Source: an uncultured Planctomycetaceae bacterium (GTDB taxonomy: Bacteria; Planctomycetota; Planctomycetia; Planctomycetales; Planctomycetaceae). From it: 64,000 nt of DNA. The DNA is taken from positions 1-64,000 of the forward strand of contig CAIQIE010000248.1 in assembly GCA_903871805.1 (NCBI GenBank), in the 5' to 3' direction. The notes beneath the pieces are model-generated. The model searched no databases. It was not told the origin of the DNA and worked only from the letters and a program-made list of their open reading frames with translations. The translations under genes were made by a program, and so were the position numbers. Below, piece by piece: positions 43,466 through 52,939 of the stretch. Position 1 is the stretch's first letter, and each line of letters begins with the position of its first letter.

Positions 43466-45625
43466 TCATTGCTCTCTGCCCCTCGTAGTTCCGGCCAGTT
43501 TCCGCTTCAGTCGACTCTTCAGCAGTAACGCATTACCGACGACCGTCAGATCACTCAGTCCCATGGCGACGGCGGCCCAGAGCGGTCCGTGATTACCCGT
43601 TAGCCCAAAGGCTGCAAGCGGGATCGCAGCGACGTTGTAAAGAAAGGCAAAAAATAAGTTCTGCTGAATTGTCCTCAGAGTCATTTGTGATAACAGAAAC
43701 AAATCTGCCACCGCGCTGACGCGGTCCCCCGGAATCACAACACCCGCCGCTTCAATCGCCACACGCGTGCCAGAGGCCATGGCAACTCCCAATCCTGACT
43801 CAGCAAGTGCGGCCGCGTCATTCAGGCCGTCACCCACCATAACCACATTGTGTCCCAGGCCCCGGATCGTCTGCATCTTGGATTCCGGGGTTGCATCTGC
43901 GGCCACATCCTCTGCCGGAATTCCAAGGCTCTTCGCAATGGATATCGCCGTCGCGTATCGGTCTCCCGTCAGCATCGACACTTTGACGTTCAGCATCCGC
44001 AAACGCTGAATTGCCTGCGCCGCATCCGGACGCACTGTGTCAGTGAGGGTGAGAAATGCGGCCGTTTGATCATCAATCAAAACCACTGATGTGGATTGAT
44101 GATGTCTCTCAACGCGAATCCGGTGGCCCTCAATTTGCCCTGTGACACCCGTTCCCGGGATGGCGGCAAATTGCAGAACCTCTGGAATTGTCAGACCGCG
44201 ACCCTGCGCCGCTCGTACAATCGCTCCGGCCAGCGGGTGCTCTGACGGGGCTTCCACTCCCGCCGCCAGACGCAGCACTTCACTTTCGAAAAATCCGGGC
44301 TGAGTCTCCACCTTTTCCAGTTCCGGTTTTCCGTGCGTCAGAGTTCCTGTTTTGTCGAATACCACTTGTTTTGAACGCCCGATGCGTTCCAGTGTCTCTG
44401 CGTCTTTGATCAGAATTCCATGCAGTCCGGCAGCACCTGTGCCAACCATGACCGCAATGGGTGTCGCAAGGCCCAATGCACAGGGGCAGGAGATGATCAG
44501 GACTGTGACGGCCGCTATGATCCCTGCAGAACCGTTTCCTGCCAGCCACCAGACTGCCGCTGTCGATATCGCAATGATCAGGACTGTGGGGACAAAAATG
44601 GCGGAAATCTGGTCCGCAAGTTTCTGGATTGGCGCGCGACTTGTCTGCGCCCGCTCCACAAGCTCTGCAATTCTGCGCACTGTTGTCTGTCGCCCTGATA
44701 CCGTCGTCTGAATGACCAGTCTGCCAGTGGTATTCATGGAACCAGCAATGACGGTCTCGCCAGGACTTCGACGCACGGGTGTGGATTCACCCGTGACAAT
44801 CGACTCATCAATATCGGACTGGCCCTCCAGAACCAGTCCATCCACCGCAATTCGTGCACCTGGGCGAATCAGCAGTCTCTGGCCCGCGATGATCTCCTCG
44901 CTGGGAACCGTAATCGTGCTTCCATCCAGTCGCAGAAGTTCGGTGGTTTCCGGCTGCATGTGCAGCAGTTCTCGTACGGCTGTTCCCGCCTTTGCCGTAG
45001 CTCGTGCTTCCATCCAGTGACCGACACTCACAATTCCCAGCAGGCCGGCGGCCTCAGCAAAGTAGGTAGGTTCGTTCCTGCTGAAGACCAGGATGATCGT
45101 GGAGTAGCAAAACGCGGTAGAGGCCCCCAAAGAAATCAGTGTGTCCATGTTTGTTGTCCTGCGACGGGCCGCCTGCCATGCAGAAGCAAAGAACCCCGGA
45201 CCGACAATCGCCAGAATCACAAGGGCTCCGAAAAACATCAGCCACCCCATCCATTCCGGATGCCAGTGCATCGCCGACATTGTCCAGTGGAAAATCTCCA
45301 GCGGCAGCCAGCAGGCTACACCCATAATGGCCCGATATCTCCAGGTCTTTTCCAGGGCCTGCTGCTGCCGTTCCACATTGCTGCGGAGATCAGAACTGCT
45401 GACCAGTTCCGCACCGAACCCCTGCTGCTTTACAAGGCCAATGATGGCTTCGGGGCTGAGCGCTGGACTGGAAACAACGGCGGTCCCCGAGGTGATACTG
45501 ACGGCCGCAGAAGAAATCCGGGGATTGGAGAGCAGGGCCCGTTGCAGCGATGCTGCACAGCCCGCACAGGTCATGCCGGTGACGCGGAACGTCTTCGGGG
45601 AAGTTGTGGTTTCCTGCGAGAGCAT
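43466..45625 (-). CDS. copA: copper-translocating P-type ATPase
   Basis: A 719-residue P1B-type ATPase exporting Cu(I) from the cytoplasm. The N-terminal HMA domain has GMTCAGC at residues 17-23. The membrane region carries the CPC metal site (SCPCALGLATP, Cys at about 379 and 381). Then come DKTGTLT with the phosphorylated Asp at about 423, SEHPLAGAI, MLTGDRYATA and VGDGLNDAAAL. One HMA domain only. It is the last gene of the minus strand block that contains the T2SS and copper genes, about 160 bases after gspM, and fits with the SCO protein and multicopper oxidases upstream. The regulator is not visible. Confidence 0.94.
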   Translation of the reverse strand: MLSQETTTSPKTFRVTGMTCAGCAASLQRALLSNPRISSAAVSITSGTAVVSSPALSPEAIIGLVKQQGFGAELVSSSDLRSNVERQQQALEKTWRYRAIMGVACWLPLEIFHWTMSAMHWHPEWMGWLMFFGALVILAIVGPGFFASAWQAARRRTTNMDTLISLGASTAFCYSTIILVFSRNEPTYFAEAAGLLGIVSVGHWMEARATAKAGTAVRELLHMQPETTELLRLDGSTITVPSEEIIAGQRLLIRPGARIAVDGLVLEGQSDIDESIVTGESTPVRRSPGETVIAGSMNTTGRLVIQTTVSGRQTTVRRIAELVERAQTSRAPIQKLADQISAIFVPTVLIIAISTAAVWWLAGNGSAGIIAAVTVLIISCPCALGLATPIAVMVGTGAAGLHGILIKDAETLERIGRSKQVVFDKTGTLTHGKPELEKVETQPGFFESEVLRLAAGVEAPSEHPLAGAIVRAAQGRGLTIPEVLQFAAIPGTGVTGQIEGHRIRVERHHQSTSVVLIDDQTAAFLTLTDTVRPDAAQAIQRLRMLNVKVSMLTGDRYATAISIAKSLGIPAEDVAADATPESKMQTIRGLGHNVVMVGDGLNDAAALAESGLGVAMASGTRVAIEAAGVVIPGDRVSAVADLFLLSQMTLRTIQQNLFFAFLYNVAAIPLAAFGLTGNHGPLWAAVAMGLSDLTVVGNALLLKSRLKRKLAGTTRGREQ

Positions 45626-45783
45626 TGGCCCCTGCCTGCTTCCTTTGGGAGGAGTCGGGAAGTCGCATGGAAAGCGAGTCTACAACTTATCGCTGAATGA
45701 TGTTTCGCGCAGTTGTGGTCATCAATTCGAGCGGCGTTCAAGTTGTTCTTCTGCACAATTTCCATGAATCACACGCAACCGGA

Positions 45784-46917
45784 TTATATCAGTGTTTTCC
45801 TGGAAGTCCGGTAAGAGGTCACCGTTTCTTCTGCAGGCGCTGCTACTGCCGGTGCGGTGGCTTCTCCCGTGGCAGAATCCTCAGGTTGTGGTGCTTTTGG
45901 TGGATCTACGAGCGATTTTCCAAGTGGAATCGTATGCTTTTTCTTCTCGTATTCCACCACAACAGCGTCATCACCCACTGAGAGGATTTTGATGGAGAAA
46001 TTGGAAAACTTGAGCATCTGATTGCTCGTCAGGCGGTAGGTTTCACCGTTTCTCAGGTCCAGAAACCATGCTTTCCGGGATGTTCCGCTTCCAATTGACC
46101 CGGAAAACTGCAGCGCCTGTTCCGGGGTCAACGGCGGTAACTCTGGTATTTCCGGCTCCACTGGCACTTCCTCTGCCTGAGCGGTTGCCAGAGCAGCCGC
46201 TTCCGCCCCGGGTTGCGCATTGGCGCTGGTGATTGCGGAATCCACGATTGGTGGATCCACAATCGGTGGGTCCATCACCTGAGGCATCAGGTTCTGGCGG
46301 AACACATCGTTTTCCTGCAGAGTGGCGGTCAGAGACAGCTCGTTTGTCTCTGCTGCGAGAGGGTCAGGAAGTGATTCCACATTTGTGGCATTACTGAGTG
46401 CCAGTACTTCGATGCTGACAGTCATCTGATGATTGTCTTCGATTCCCGTCGTGGAGTTTGTAATCTGCAGCCCTGTAATGCGGTGCAGTATCGGTGCGGA
46501 GAAGAAACGGTCGATGAACGTGGTCAGATTTGCCGCCGGTCCACTGCATTCCACGGAAAAGGGCAGTCTGTAGCCAAGTTGTTCATCCACGATGGCAGGG
46601 GATGATGTGACAGAGGGAGAAGGAATTCCACATTCTGTAAGTCGCTGAATCAGCCATGCCTGATACAGAGCAGAGGCCTTACCCGGTTCAGCCGGCAGAC
46701 TTTGATCGTTGACCGATCGCAGATTTTTCAGGGCCTGATCAGTCTCATCAGCCACAGTCTGCCTGAGCTGAATTTGCTGCTGAGTCGCTGCAATTCGTGC
46801 GGTCACATCGCCGAATGGCCGCATCAGGAGACTACCAACGGAGTCCCAAAGCAGCGAGCCGGTAACGGTCACAGCGGCGATCACTGCGAGGATTTTTTCT
46901 CGACGAGTGCTGAGCAT
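45784..46917 (-). CDS. type II secretion GspM-like protein (PilO-like, with C-terminal extra domain)
   Basis: A 377-residue protein. One transmembrane helix (ILAVIAAVTVTGSLLW, about 9-24) is followed by a coiled coil and a ferredoxin-like periplasmic domain (to about 180), the arrangement of GspM/PilO in the inner-membrane platform. After a Pro/Glu-rich linker (PPIVDPPIV, PVEPEIPELPPLTPEQ) a C-terminal segment, RKAWFLDLRNGETYRLTSNQ and KKKHTIPLGKS, resembles the small beta domain of PilP/GspC. So it may combine two platform components. It starts two bases after the gspL stop, indicating cotranscription. Confidence 0.75.
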   Translation of the reverse strand: MLSTRREKILAVIAAVTVTGSLLWDSVGSLLMRPFGDVTARIAATQQQIQLRQTVADETDQALKNLRSVNDQSLPAEPGKASALYQAWLIQRLTECGIPSPSVTSSPAIVDEQLGYRLPFSVECSGPAANLTTFIDRFFSAPILHRITGLQITNSTTGIEDNHQMTVSIEVLALSNATNVESLPDPLAAETNELSLTATLQENDVFRQNLMPQVMDPPIVDPPIVDSAITSANAQPGAEAAALATAQAEEVPVEPEIPELPPLTPEQALQFSGSIGSGTSRKAWFLDLRNGETYRLTSNQMLKFSNFSIKILSVGDDAVVVEYEKKKHTIPLGKSLVDPPKAPQPEDSATGEATAPAVAAPAEETVTSYRTSRKTLI

Positions 46918-46919
46918 GT

Positions 46920-48947
46920 TCAGTTCTCCGTTTCTGTGACCGAGGTAACGGGAATTTCTTCTGTGGGGGCGGTGGGCTGCTCCGCAGGCTGCGGGGCGTT
47001 CTGCAGAATCTGTGACTCAAGGCGAAAGCTGATTGGCATTGGACTTCCAATCGGGGCGGGCTCAATACCAAGAGGACGCAGTGCGTACCGTTCGGGCTGC
47101 GACAAAACTGCTTCGTTGAGTTTGCGAATCTCGTCCGCTGTCTGGGCAATTCCCTCAAGTCGCAAAACCCGCTCATCGGAATCGGGCATGTTCTCCAGCT
47201 GAACCCGAGTCAGAATCATTTGCTCGCGGGAGGGAATCATCTGGAGTATCGCCTGAAATTCCGTAGCGGCATTCAGTGTCTCCCGGTTCCACTTTTCGAC
47301 CTCAGCCCAGCGATTCCGGGTCGTTTCACCGCGCTGAACGACTTCTTCCAGAAACTTCAGACGCGTTTCGCTGGCCTCGAGAGTCTTCTGAAGTTCGCTG
47401 TTCCTGTCGTAAACAACAAATGCAATTCCAGCAGCCAGGATACTGCTGATCAGAGATAAGCGAACAGCCAGACGATGCTGCTTCAGGAAGGATGCGGGGG
47501 CCGATCGCGGTTTCAGGAAATTCAGTCGCAGCTGAGGTGCGGATAGATTTTCGACCATGGCCAGTGCTCGGGGACTGCGTTCATCCGCAGGTCCCTCGAT
47601 GACTGTATGTCCTTCCGATCTGAGAATCTCTGACAGGTATGCGGACCGGGAGCCGCAGACCCTGACAGGCATGCGGGATTTCTTCACACGCCACTCTTCC
47701 GGAAGACTTTCCGTAACTCGTTCTATCAGGGAAAGTAACAGGGATGCCGACGGAGGTAGTGCCTGATCGTTTCCTGCGCTGGTGGCAATCGATGCCGCGG
47801 GAAATCCACCGTGCATTGCAACAACTTCCAGCTTTGAGCGATTGGCCTGCACTGTAATCATGCCATCGCAGGAATCCTTTTCGGCCTGACTGATGAGCAG
47901 ATCTGCTGCCGTAAGAATCGGAGTTTTCCAGCCAGCCACCTCCAGTGCCGCCTGAATGCCTCGACAAACTGCAGTGGGAATGGACACAACAGAAACAAAG
48001 CAATGTGGTTCGCCTGTTGCTGCCGTATGGGCGACAAAGTCCCATGTATGAGCGTTTTCTGGTGATGTCTGGCGCGCTTCCATCTGCAGGGAAATCAGGG
48101 CCGGGAGGTCCTCGCGGGAAACATTTGGCAGCTGCATCAGTCGCAGACTTACCATCTGACGTGGGACAGAAACCGCCACCGGACGTCCGGCCCAGGGACA
48201 GCGTGCCAGCATTTCCTTTAACAGGAGACCGGTTTGCTCCGGATCGGCGAGTGGGTCAAAGCCCGGTGGCCATGGCTCGAAGGCAGAATTCCTGACTTCA
48301 GCCCGGCTCGTGTGACTCTCTACACTGCAGAGGATAATCCCAGTGGTCGTCCAGTCGATCACGGTCACCTGCGTGGCGGCGGGATTACGACGTAGTTTGA
48401 AAAGTTTTCCAGAGATTACTTTCGGATGTCCAGGATTTATCACGGCCTCTGTTTCTGTCACATCCTGTCTGGTGCCAGTCAGTTCCGCAGCAATTGCAGA
48501 GACTATGGCCACCGACTCAGTGATGGCCAGTTCGAGTGGCTGTTTTGCTTTGGTCTGTATCGATTCGGCAGCGACCGAGACTCCTGTCGCCATTGCGGCG
48601 GTGCTGGCTAGTTCTGCTGGTGTCTCAATGATCGTCTCGATAACCCCCACGTTAGTCGACTGCATTGCGGTCGATGCGTTACCGCTCCCTCGCTCGATAC
48701 AGTATTCAGGCCTGGTTTCAGTGATTTTCGTTACAGGGCTGGGGACCGGTGTGACTCCGGCGGCAGGTGAGCTCGCAACCTGGCCAGCGGTCTGCTCGTT
48801 CGAATAGTCCGGATGTGCCACGCTTGCTTCCCTGGAAACGATCGGAAGCACTGAGTCGTCTGACTGTTGGGCGGAATCCTCAGTCATGTTGTCTGAAAAG
48901 TTATCTTCGAGGGCATTCATCGGATCCGCCAGTGCCGCAAGGGTCAT
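46920..48947 (-). CDS. type II secretion GspL-like protein (PilM-PilN-type fusion)
   Basis: A 675-residue protein. Residues 1 to about 180 are a low-complexity Thr/Ala/Glu-rich extension. Then an actin-like cytoplasmic domain as in PilM/GspL follows (about 192-470: VTVIDWTTTGIILCSVE, LMQLPNVSREDLPALISLQM). A transmembrane helix lies at about 493-513 (RLSLISSILAAGIAFVV), and a coiled-coil, PilN-like periplasmic domain closes the protein. It links the secretion ATPase to the pseudopilus platform. Cotranscribed with gspM (2-base gap). ATG 48947 is used; M10 (48920) is possible. Confidence 0.78.
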   Translation of the reverse strand: MTLAALADPMNALEDNFSDNMTEDSAQQSDDSVLPIVSREASVAHPDYSNEQTAGQVASSPAAGVTPVPSPVTKITETRPEYCIERGSGNASTAMQSTNVGVIETIIETPAELASTAAMATGVSVAAESIQTKAKQPLELAITESVAIVSAIAAELTGTRQDVTETEAVINPGHPKVISGKLFKLRRNPAATQVTVIDWTTTGIILCSVESHTSRAEVRNSAFEPWPPGFDPLADPEQTGLLLKEMLARCPWAGRPVAVSVPRQMVSLRLMQLPNVSREDLPALISLQMEARQTSPENAHTWDFVAHTAATGEPHCFVSVVSIPTAVCRGIQAALEVAGWKTPILTAADLLISQAEKDSCDGMITVQANRSKLEVVAMHGGFPAASIATSAGNDQALPPSASLLLSLIERVTESLPEEWRVKKSRMPVRVCGSRSAYLSEILRSEGHTVIEGPADERSPRALAMVENLSAPQLRLNFLKPRSAPASFLKQHRLAVRLSLISSILAAGIAFVVYDRNSELQKTLEASETRLKFLEEVVQRGETTRNRWAEVEKWNRETLNAATEFQAILQMIPSREQMILTRVQLENMPDSDERVLRLEGIAQTADEIRKLNEAVLSQPERYALRPLGIEPAPIGSPMPISFRLESQILQNAPQPAEQPTAPTEEIPVTSVTETEN

Positions 48948-49007
48948 AAGAAACTATGGAAACAACGATGTTTGAGCAGCCAGAAGTCAGAATTGCCGGG
49001 AAGATGC

Positions 49008-49508
49008 TCAGGAACTCCCTGATGGCTGAATACTTGCAGCACCGGTCAGTCGGTCAAGGACCACCAGAAGTTGGTTTCCCTGACCATCGGCGAGCATCAG
49101 ACGGGCTGTCGAACTTGATCCATCTGGCCGAAAGATCAGCAGCATGTCCTGCGTTTTCACGGATTCAGCGTCCTCGTCAGATTGGCAACGGATTCCCTCT
49201 GGAAACTGGAACTGGAACTTATCAAGGTCCGGTTGATTCAGCGGGGTGCGACGACCCTCTGTACCTGATGAATACAGCCATAGTGCCCAGGTTTCTCCTG
49301 ACTGAATACTCGCAAGGCGAGTTTCAGCAATTTGCTGCTGCAGCAAAGCAACTGACCGTTCAATGGGCAATCGCTGCTGCCAGCGACGCAGTGACGGTAC
49401 CGCAATGACCAGGAGAACAGTCATGAGTCCGAGAACCAGAAGAAGCTCCAGCAGCGAAAATCCTGAGAAGCGCTGGACGGGTTCTGTTTTGGAGGCTTTC
49501 GAACGCAT
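49008..49508 (-). CDS. type II secretion minor pseudopilin GspH
   Basis: A 166-residue pseudopilin. The prepilin motif is FSGFSLLELLLVLGL, cleaved after Gly with Glu at +5. The hydrophobic helix continues to about residue 42. The rest is a beta-rich head with DMLLIFRPDGSSSTARLMLA, a GspH-like feature. Its ATG overlaps the gspG stop by one base (TAATG), so translation is coupled. Assignment as GspH rests on length, motif and position next to GspG. Confidence 0.85.
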   Translation of the reverse strand: MRSKASKTEPVQRFSGFSLLELLLVLGLMTVLLVIAVPSLRRWQQRLPIERSVALLQQQIAETRLASIQSGETWALWLYSSGTEGRRTPLNQPDLDKFQFQFPEGIRCQSDEDAESVKTQDMLLIFRPDGSSSTARLMLADGQGNQLLVVLDRLTGAASIQPSGSS

Positions 49509-49975
49509 TACTGCCAGTTCCCGATGTCATCCTGATTGCCATGAATGTGGTCCGGTCCCGCAGAGCTGACATCGAAACTGTCCACGTTCTTTGTGCCCGG
49601 AGAGCGGTAGGCAAGGGGAGTTCCCCAGGGGTCAACAGGTTCCTTGTCCAGATATGGACCTTTCCAGGCCGGGTCGCGTCCGGAAGGAGCTTTGAGCAGG
49701 GCCTGCAGTCCCTGAGCGCTTGTCGGAAAGTCTCCTGCATGATCCAGGGAATAAAGTTTCAGAGCATCTGACAGTCCCGACAGACTGGCCTTCGCGACAT
49801 CGTTGTAGGCTTCCTTCTGACGCCCCAGCAGACGCGGCACGACCATCGCCATAATGACTCCGAGGATGCCAAGAACCAGCAGGACCTCCATCAGTGTGAA
49901 TGCCGATCGCTGAAAATGTCTGCTGTCTTTGGTATTGGTATTTGGGGCCAACTGGGCCGGATTTTGGAGCTTCAT
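49508..49975 (-). CDS. gspG: type II secretion major pseudopilin GspG
   Basis: A 155-residue major pseudopilin forming the pseudopilus shaft. The prepilin motif is RSAFTLMEVLLVLGILGVIM with Ala rather than Gly before the mature Phe, and Glu at +5. GspG hallmarks follow: DHAGDFPTSAQGLQALL, KGPYLDKEPVDPWGTPLAYR and DDIGNW, the loop that binds calcium in known GspG. A leader of about 27 residues is longer than usual. The stop overlaps the gspH start. gspF lies 115 bases upstream in the same direction. Confidence 0.93.
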   Translation of the reverse strand: MKLQNPAQLAPNTNTKDSRHFQRSAFTLMEVLLVLGILGVIMAMVVPRLLGRQKEAYNDVAKASLSGLSDALKLYSLDHAGDFPTSAQGLQALLKAPSGRDPAWKGPYLDKEPVDPWGTPLAYRSPGTKNVDSFDVSSAGPDHIHGNQDDIGNWQ

Positions 49976-50089
49976 GGTGAGAATCCTGAGTTTTTCCTGT
50001 TGTACAAGAAATGTCGTTTGGGGTTGAGAAATCTAATGTGGTTTCATTTTTCTTCGAATGCGATAGCGGAGTACCCCCGATATCTGTTG

Positions 50090-51286
50090 TCATCCAAGTC
50101 CGGTTCCTTCAAAGACCGGCATCAGCAAAGCCACAACCATAAATCCCACAACAACTGCCATGATCAGCATCATGATGGGTTCCAGCAGTCGCAGTAGAAT
50201 GTCAAGACGCTGTTGTGCTCGGGATTCCAGTTTGTCGGCAAGTTTGAGCAGCACTGAGTCCAGACGATTGGCCTGTTCCGCAACCGCGATCATTTCCAGG
50301 ACATCCACTGGAAAATGCCCGCTGGCTGCCAGCGGCCCCGCCAGATTTTTTCCGGAAGAAATACTTTCTGCGGCAACCGCGATGGTTTCGCTCAGCACCT
50401 GATTACCAGTCGCGTGTCTGGCAATTTCCAGCGATCGCAGCATGGGAACACCATTCTGAAGCAGGGAACCCAACACACGACAGAATCGAGCGATGGCGAC
50501 TGAACGGACAACCGGTCCAATCCCACGGATTCGCATCAGCAATTGATCGATATGCCTCGCCAGTTTTTTTTCAGGAATGCGAACTTTGATGAAGAAAATG
50601 GCAGCGAACAGAACCGGCGGGAACAGCAGACCCCATGATTTCAGAAAGTCACTGATTCCAAGTAGTGCTCGAGTAGGCCATGGAAGTCTTCCCGATTGCT
50701 GCAGTGAGTCGAAGAGCGGCTGAAATTTCGGAACAAAGAAGATCAGCATGCCGGTGACAACAAGGCTGGCGACAATTGCCAATAGCAACGGGTAGGCAGC
50801 CGCACTTCGGATTCGCCCCCGGATCTCTTCCTGACGTTCGCGCACTGCGGCCAGACGCCGAAGTGATTCTTCAAGAAAACCGCCTTCTTCACCCGCCTGG
50901 ACCATGCTGACGTCCAGAGAGCTGAATACAGAAGGACGGCTGGTCATGGCCGTCGCAAGACTGGTTCCGTCGGCCACCTGCGTTGCGATAGCGCTAAGGG
51001 TTGCACGCAGTGTCTGATCTGAGGATTGCTCAGCCATCACCTGAAGAGCACGCAGCAAAGGTACGCCCGTCTCCAACTGATCAGACAGCAGGCTGTAGGC
51101 AACAGACATTGCTGCTGACGACACGCGTTCCGTTCGTGCACTGCCAGAGGATTGCTCCGCGAGTGATACTGGCATCAGCATCTGCCCAGCCAGTACCTGC
51201 AGCGCATCAGAACGAGACGCTGCCAGAAGTGTTCCCGGAACCTTCAGGCCGTCATGAGTTACTGCGATGTAGCGAAACTGTGGCAT
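50090..51286 (-). CDS. gspF: type II secretion inner-membrane platform protein GspF
   Basis: A 398-residue polytopic protein that couples the GspE ATPase to pseudopilus assembly. It has two GspF domains: GVPLLRALQVMAEQSSD and SMVQAGEEGGFLEESLRRLA in the first, then NGVPMLRSLEIARHATGN and MIAVAEQANRLDSVLLKLA in the second. Three membrane segments are visible (LLLAIVASLVVTGMLIFFV, PPVLFAAIFFI, MMLIMAVVVGFMVVALLM). The start MPQFRYIAVTHDG at 51286 matches the family; the track begins 69 bases earlier. It is followed by gspG, H, L, M. Confidence 0.94.
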   Translation of the reverse strand: MPQFRYIAVTHDGLKVPGTLLAASRSDALQVLAGQMLMPVSLAEQSSGSARTERVSSAAMSVAYSLLSDQLETGVPLLRALQVMAEQSSDQTLRATLSAIATQVADGTSLATAMTSRPSVFSSLDVSMVQAGEEGGFLEESLRRLAAVRERQEEIRGRIRSAAAYPLLLAIVASLVVTGMLIFFVPKFQPLFDSLQQSGRLPWPTRALLGISDFLKSWGLLFPPVLFAAIFFIKVRIPEKKLARHIDQLLMRIRGIGPVVRSVAIARFCRVLGSLLQNGVPMLRSLEIARHATGNQVLSETIAVAAESISSGKNLAGPLAASGHFPVDVLEMIAVAEQANRLDSVLLKLADKLESRAQQRLDILLRLLEPIMMLIMAVVVGFMVVALLMPVFEGTGLG

Positions 51287-51695
51287 CGAAAAATCTGCTG
51301 TACGAAACCGAGGTTTCCGTGAGACGAAACACTCCTGGCTGACAAACCCCCTCACTGCTTTGAATCAGACTTCCACAACCCAGTGCGACGTTTTCTGACA
51401 ATTTCAAGCCGTTCAGGCAGATCGGAGGTCTCCGGTCTATTTTTGTGCAGGGACTATGACGCACTATGCGTTGCCGTGATTTCGTGTGCATTGCGACAGT
51501 CAGGAAGTTCCGGTTAGCAATTTTCCGCAGGTTTCCCGGCAATCAAAGATGAAACTGCGAATTCTCGAAGGAGAACCCCGCTGTCGTGGGAAATAAAACG
51601 AGTTGTTGCATTTCTGCAACAACTCGTGGGTTGATCTCAGGTACCGACAGGCCCAAACAAACTTTCAGGCGAGTCATTTGATTCAGATAAGTCAG
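51287..51695. other. intergenic region between gspF and the SCO gene
   Basis: About 410 bases with no gene. It contains the SCO terminator (51599-51626) and, on the minus strand, the promoter of the gspFGHLM operon. Confidence 0.5.
51599..51626 (-). terminator. intrinsic terminator of the SCO gene
   Basis: CGAGTTGTTGCA and TGCAACAACTCG form a perfect 12-base stem with a 4-base loop. On the minus strand it follows the SCO stop (51696) by 70 bases and is followed by TTTTATTT. Confidence 0.85.
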
Positions 51696-52751
51696 TCAGG
51701 GCTGGGACCCAACGACTTTCTCCGCGTCCGCGTCAGCCTTGAAGGAGGCCTCGTCTGTCTGTGACTTTGAAGCAGGTGTCGATGCTGCTTTCTCGCAACA
51801 CGTCCCTTTGGACTTCCCACTGCAGCAACTTGCCGCCTTCGATTGACTGCAGCACTCCCCCGACTTTGCTCCACTGCAGCAACCTTCCGTCGTCGCAGCG
51901 ATGGCATTTTCATAGCCAGCCGGGGAATTTTTGACACCTTCCAGGGCTGCTGGGGTGAATCCACTGTCCAATGCCAGTCGCAGTCCAAATCGCTGCCGTT
52001 CCGTTGACCCTGCAATCCGCAGGCAGGTTTCGTGCAGTTCCTGAATCGGAAGGCCGGTGGGAGAGGAGGCCCAGCGATTGTATCGATCAGCACCCATGAC
52101 GATCATCGCGGCATGCTGTGTGGGGTCGGCGTCCACGACCGGGTCAAGGTCATACATTCCGAGAGCACGACGCACCTGTTCGACATCATCCTTCGCTCCG
52201 GTGCAGAAATGAATATCGGCAAGGGCGTTGTCATTCAGCCCTCCGACGGACTTTGCGTACTCCATCAGCGTTTCGGGACTGTCATTCTCTGCATCCAGAG
52301 TGATACAAACGAAGTGGATGTTATCGCGACCAAACTGGGTGGTCAGTGACTCACGGATTTTCAGCATCTTCGAGATTGTGCCCGGGCACGTTCCCTGACA
52401 ACGCGTGTAGAACATCGCAAAGCATGTTGTCCGATCTCGTACAAGATCCGACTTAAATCGCAGTTTCTGTCCGTAATGATTGGTTAGCACGACATCCGGA
52501 AATTCGTCGGAAACTCTTTTCCCAGTCACTTCGGACATGGTGCCGCCGCTGAGTTCTGCGGCGCGTTCCCTGAGATTTTCGTATTGTTTCTCAATGAGCT
52601 TTTCGTCGCGATCCAGCCACTGTGTCAGTTGCTGCTGCTCGTTGAGTTCGCGACTTTCGGTTTCTGCACCGGCATGACCTGTTGTCCCGATGTAGACGCC
52701 AACGCCAAGAATGCAGGTGATAACAGCCAGTTCAAGTCGAAGGAAACTCAT
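51696..52751 (-). CDS. SCO1/SenC-family copper protein with periodic Cys-Cys tail
   Basis: SCO proteins carry Cu(I)/Cu(II) and mature the CuA site of cytochrome oxidases or act as redox copper chaperones. The 351-residue protein has an N-terminal membrane anchor or signal (LELAVITCILGVGVYIG), then a thioredoxin-like domain with the metal site CQGTC (Cys 118 and 122) and His 213 in DPTQHAAMIV. After the domain, four Cys-Cys pairs occur at residues 291/292, 300/301, 309/310 and 318/319, spaced exactly nine residues apart. This tail is not part of the usual SCO family and could bind more copper. It lies between gspF and the multicopper oxidases on the same strand. Confidence 0.9.
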   Translation of the reverse strand: MSFLRLELAVITCILGVGVYIGTTGHAGAETESRELNEQQQLTQWLDRDEKLIEKQYENLRERAAELSGGTMSEVTGKRVSDEFPDVVLTNHYGQKLRFKSDLVRDRTTCFAMFYTRCQGTCPGTISKMLKIRESLTTQFGRDNIHFVCITLDAENDSPETLMEYAKSVGGLNDNALADIHFCTGAKDDVEQVRRALGMYDLDPVVDADPTQHAAMIVMGADRYNRWASSPTGLPIQELHETCLRIAGSTERQRFGLRLALDSGFTPAALEGVKNSPAGYENAIAATTEGCCSGAKSGECCSQSKAASCCSGKSKGTCCEKAASTPASKSQTDEASFKADADAEKVVGSQP

Positions 52752-52896
52752 CTGTTCTGCTCTGTTTTGAGGAGTGTTTTCTGGAAGCGTGATGACTTAA
52801 CGTGATTGCAATGCAGGACGGTCAAAAGCACGCCTGTGATCTCTTGTGAGAGGCGGCTGTTTAAAGTACCAATAACGTGGGCCGAGTGTCCAAAAA

Positions 52897-52921
52897 GGGC
52901 CGCAGCGGATTGCTGCGGCCC
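52897..52921 (-). terminator. intrinsic terminator of the first multicopper oxidase gene
   Basis: GGGCCGCAGC and GCTGCGGCCC form a perfect 10-base GC-rich stem around a 5-base loop. On the minus strand it lies 19 bases after the oxidase stop and is followed directly by TTTTTGG. Confidence 0.92.
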
Positions 52922-52939
52922 GGTAATGCCACCATCGGA

